64,000 bases of DNA from Chromobacterium alkanivorans (GTDB lineage Bacteria > Pseudomonadota > Gammaproteobacteria > Burkholderiales > Chromobacteriaceae): NCBI RefSeq assembly GCF_016937655.1, contig NZ_JAFHKL010000004.1, positions 62,001-126,000 of the forward strand, read 5' to 3'. The notes under the pieces are model-generated. The model saw only the letters and a program-made list of their open reading frames with translations, made no database searches and was not told where the DNA came from. Numbering within the stretch: the stretch's first letter is position 1; every line of letters starts with the position of its first letter. Positions 61,318-64,000 of this stretch are shown piece after piece. The position numbers and the translations under genes are program-made.

Positions 61318-61851
61318 ATGGATTGGCCGCACCCGATGTCCGCAGTCTGTCGCCGGCAGGACGCCATTGTCCTGCGCCCGATGCAAGTTCAAGATTTTCC
61401 CGCCGTGCTGCAAGTTCAGCAACACTGCTATCCGCCGTCGCTGATCGAGAGCCGCGACGCGCTGGCCTCGCGCCACCGGCTGTCGCCGGACACCTGCTGG
61501 GTGGCGGAGCGCCCCGGCCAATTGCTGGGCTATGTGTTCGCCCACCCTTGGACCGGCGGCAGCCCGCCCAGCCTGAACCGTCCGCTGGAGCGGCTGCCGG
61601 ACGCGGCCGACACCCTGTTCATCCACGATCTGGCGCTGCATCCGGACGCGCGCGGCCACGGCTTGGGACCGCGCCTGGTGCAAACCGTTCTGGGCCAGGG
61701 CCGCCGACGCGGCTTGCGCCAGGCGCGGCTGGTGGCGGTGCAGGGCCCCGCGCGCTACTGGCGCCGCTTCGGCTACCAGGCCTGCGCGCGCGACGATTAC
61801 ACCCGCCGGACTTATGGCGAAAGCGCGGTCGGCATGCAACGCCCGCTCTAA
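61318..61851 (+). CDS. GNAT-family N-acetyltransferase
   Basis: About 177 residues from ATG 61318; ATG 61336 is an alternative. 'DTLFIHDLALHPDARGHGLG' is the acetyl-CoA-binding motif A (R/Q-x-x-G-x-G/A), and 'YWRRFGYQACARDDYTRRTY' the motif B end. The substrate is unknown. Confidence 0.83.
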   Translation: MDWPHPMSAVCRRQDAIVLRPMQVQDFPAVLQVQQHCYPPSLIESRDALASRHRLSPDTCWVAERPGQLLGYVFAHPWTGGSPPSLNRPLERLPDAADTLFIHDLALHPDARGHGLGPRLVQTVLGQGRRRGLRQARLVAVQGPARYWRRFGYQACARDDYTRRTYGESAVGMQRPL

Positions 61852-61968
61852 GAACAGGTTCTAAATGCGGGCCGCGCCGGCACGCCAAAACGCCTATGCT
61901 GCAAGGAAGATTTGGCCAGCCCCCAGGCCAAGCTATGATAGAATCGCGCGCAACGTATTCAATTCCTT

Positions 61969-62361
61969 ATGAAAATACTCATAGTCGCCCTGTGCGCGGC
62001 ATGGCTCGCCGCCCCGGCCCTGGCCGGCCGTTTGCTGCCGATGGAACTGAAGGCCGGCACGGTCCGCGCCGCGGACGACGCCACCATCGAGTTCGTCAAG
62101 AAAGACCGCTCGCTGCTGGAAAGCCTGCTCGGCATCTTCATCCGCTCGGAACGCCAGTTCCCGTTGGCGCCCGGCCTGCGCATCTTCGACGAGAACAACC
62201 GTTTCCTGCTGCGCGGCCAACTGGACGGCCTGGAAGGCCGGCCGGTGGGCGTCACCTTCAATATGCAAGGCCAGATCAACCGGATCTGGGTGCTGCGCCC
62301 CGAGGAAGTGGAGCTGCTGAAGCAAAGGGAAGCCGAAGCGGCCGCCCAACCGTCCCGATAA
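61969..62361 (+). CDS. Small secreted protein of unknown function
   Basis: A 130-residue protein with signal peptide '[20 protein letters not shown]'. The mature part is a mixed beta segment ('[20 protein letters not shown]', '[20 protein letters not shown]') and a charged C-terminal tail. I know no family. It lies 77 nt upstream of miaB on the same strand and might share its transcript. Confidence 0.75.
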   Translation: MKILIVALCAAWLAAPALAGRLLPMELKAGTVRAADDATIEFVKKDRSLLESLLGIFIRSERQFPLAPGLRIFDENNRFLLRGQLDGLEGRPVGVTFNMQGQINRIWVLRPEEVELLKQREAEAAAQPSR

Positions 62362-62437
62362 CCTCAGCCGCCCGCGGCGGCGCCTGCCGGGCCCGGCCCG
62401 GCGGGAACTGACAGAAACACGCTGGAATCTAGCCGCA

Positions 62438-63772
62438 ATGAAAAAGGTATACATCAAGACGTTTGGCTGCCAAATGAACGAGTACGACTCGGACAAGATG
62501 GCGGACGTGCTGTCCGACTCCGAAGGCATGGTCAAAACGGACAAGCCGGAAGAAGCCGACATCATCCTGTTCAACACCTGTAGCGTGCGCGAAAAGGCGC
62601 AGGAGAAAGTGTTTTCGGACCTGGGCCGCATCCGCCCGCTGAAAGAGGCCAAGCCCGACCTGATCATCGGCGTCGGCGGCTGCGTGGCGTCGCAGGAAGG
62701 CGAAACCATCGTCAAGCGTGCGCCCTACGTCGACGTGGTGTTCGGCCCGCAAACGCTGCACCGGCTGCCGGAGCTGATCAAGTCGCGCCAGTCCAGCGGC
62801 AGCTCCCAGGTGGACATCTCCTTCCCGGAGATCGAGAAGTTCGACCACATCCCGCCGGCCAAGGTGGAAGGCGGCGCGGCCTACGTCTCCATCATGGAAG
62901 GCTGTTCCAAGTATTGCTCCTTCTGCGTGGTGCCCTACACCCGCGGCGAGGAAGTCAGCCGCCCCTTCGACGACGTGCTGACCGAAATCGCCGGCCTGGC
63001 CGCGCAAGGCGTCAAGGAAATCACCCTGCTGGGCCAGAACGTCAACGCCTATCGCGGCGCGATGGCCGACGGCGAAATCGCCGACTTCGCGCTGTTGCTG
63101 GAATACGTGCACGAAGTGCCGGGCGTGGAGCGCATCCGCTTCACCACCAGCCACCCGCGCGAATTCAGCCAGCGCATCATCGACTGCTACGGCAAGCTGC
63201 CCAAGCTGGTGTCGCATCTGCACCTGCCGGTGCAAAGCGGCGCCGACCGCGTGCTGACCGCGATGAAACGCGGCTACACCGGCCTGGAATACAAGTCCAT
63301 CATCCGCAAGCTGCGCGCGCTGCGGCCGGACCTGTGCCTGTCGTCCGACTTCATCGTCGGCTTCCCCGGCGAGACCGAGGCCGACTTCGAGCAAACGCTG
63401 AAGCTGGTCAAGGACATGGAGTTCGATTTCAGCTTCGTGTTCATCTACAGCCCGCGTCCGGGCACGCCGGCGTCCAACCTGCCGGACGACACGCCGCACT
63501 CGGAAAAAGTGCGCCGGCTGGAAGCCCTGAACGAGGTGATCGAGGCCAAGGGCTTCGCCATCAACCAGGAGATGGTGGGCACGGTGCAGCGCGTGCTGGT
63601 GGAAAGCGTGTCCAAGAAAGACGCCACCATGCTGGCGGCGCGCACCGCCAACAACCGCGTGGTCAACTTCGTCGGCCACCCGCGGCTGTTGAATCAGATG
63701 ATGGACGTGCGCATCACCGAAGCCCGCCCGCACTCGCTGGTGGGCGAGGCGCTGATCGCGGAAACCGTCTGA
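62438..63772 (+). CDS. miaB: MiaB, tRNA-2-methylthio-N6-dimethylallyladenosine synthase
   Basis: A 444-residue radical SAM methylthiotransferase acting on A37 of tRNAs. The N-terminal UPF0004 domain has the three auxiliary-cluster Cys ('[10 protein letters not shown]', 'NTCSVREKA', 'GGCVAS'). The radical SAM triad is in '[16 protein letters not shown]'. A C-terminal TRAM domain ends the protein. It is the standard size. Confidence 0.96.
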   Translation: MKKVYIKTFGCQMNEYDSDKMADVLSDSEGMVKTDKPEEADIILFNTCSVREKAQEKVFSDLGRIRPLKEAKPDLIIGVGGCVASQEGETIVKRAPYVDVVFGPQTLHRLPELIKSRQSSGSSQVDISFPEIEKFDHIPPAKVEGGAAYVSIMEGCSKYCSFCVVPYTRGEEVSRPFDDVLTEIAGLAAQGVKEITLLGQNVNAYRGAMADGEIADFALLLEYVHEVPGVERIRFTTSHPREFSQRIIDCYGKLPKLVSHLHLPVQSGADRVLTAMKRGYTGLEYKSIIRKLRALRPDLCLSSDFIVGFPGETEADFEQTLKLVKDMEFDFSFVFIYSPRPGTPASNLPDDTPHSEKVRRLEALNEVIEAKGFAINQEMVGTVQRVLVESVSKKDATMLAARTANNRVVNFVGHPRLLNQMMDVRITEARPHSLVGEALIAETV

Positions 63773-63856
63773 GCATGAGGCCCGTCCGCCATTTTTTCGC
63801 GCCGGACGCCGCGGGCGGGCGTATGCTTGGCGCTTTGCACTCACGCTGACGCCGCC

Positions 63857-64000
63857 ATGTTCATCGTTTCGCTAAGCTATATCGCCCCGCTGTCCGACAT
63901 CGACGCGCAGCTGGAAGCGCACGTCGCCTGGTTGCGGCAGGGCTACGCCTCCGGCCTGCTGCTGGCCTCCGGCCGCAAAAGCCCGCGCACCGGCGGCGTG
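63857..64000 (+). CDS. YciI-like protein, partial (runs off the window)
   Basis: The first 48 codons of a YciI-family protein ('MFIVSLSYIAPLSDIDAQLE', 'HVAWLRQGYASGLLLASGRK'). The conserved His of the family is in 'EAHVAWL'. The function of YciI proteins is mostly unknown. The 3' end is beyond position 64000. Confidence 0.8.
   Translation, partial: MFIVSLSYIAPLSDIDAQLEAHVAWLRQGYASGLLLASGRKSPRTGGV

Overview
The window looks like the chromosome of a Chromobacterium-type member of the Neisseriales (Betaproteobacteria). The strongest clue is a LuxR/LuxI pair close to CviR/CviI of C. violaceum, with a CviR-type operator in front of the synthase gene. The GC-rich core and the gene mix (PuuR/PuuB, cynR-cynTS, ubiUVT, miaB) agree. 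The species cannot be fixed from the sequence alone.

Positions 1-9061 are an AT-rich accessory region. A frameshifted IS3-type transposase end abuts the last codons of an ACR3 arsenite pump. Then come an H-NS-like protein, an inovirus Gp2-like protein, a YfjI/DUF3987 protein, an unrecognised HTH-like protein and a tyrosine integrase, a gene set resembling a small satellite-like integrative element. Next to the integrase lies a 49-bp copy of the 3' end of a tRNA gene with a CAU anticodon. An identical copy lies at 9013-9061, and each copy is followed by its own terminator hairpin. Between the copies are a truncated second integrase, a possible IS end, a 17-bp inverted repeat and one intact gene with a HEPN-like R-x4-H motif. 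The picture is of stacked insertions at one tRNA gene, whose intact copy is not in this window.

From 9.2 to 29 kb: a periplasmic binding protein, recC, a five-gene minor-pilin operon behind an apparent FNR promoter, a SirB-like protein, the ubiUVT operon for oxygen-independent ubiquinone synthesis, a diguanylate cyclase, PuuB, a LysR regulator, and the class III ribonucleotide reductase genes. The nrdD promoter region carries an FNR-like site and two NrdR boxes. Its glycyl-radical domain sits on a separate 59-codon ORF, in frame with nrdD and parted from it by one TAA. The convergent cviR/cviI pair follows.

From 29 to 46.7 kb: a nitronate monooxygenase-like enzyme, metNIQ, an aldehyde dehydrogenase, an orphan HsdM-HsdS-like fusion with a degenerate catalytic motif, a chemoreceptor, an APC permease, cynR-cynTS, an array of five hairpin-forming tandem repeats, two small unrecognised genes, a binding protein and tpx.

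From 46.8 to 64 kb: a polyamine-type ABC operon with two paralogous binding proteins, a two-component system with a periplasmic solute-sensing kinase, a PuuR-like regulator, a sodium/solute symporter, a protein with a Toprim-like C-terminus, a second diguanylate cyclase, a GNAT enzyme, a small secreted protein, miaB and the start of a YciI-like gene. Short MITE-like elements with terminal inverted repeats lie in several intergenic gaps.

Two themes link the genes. One is low-oxygen growth (ubiUVT, nrdDG, FNR-like sites). The other is polyamine uptake and catabolism (PotABCD-type operon, PuuB, aldehyde dehydrogenase, PuuR).
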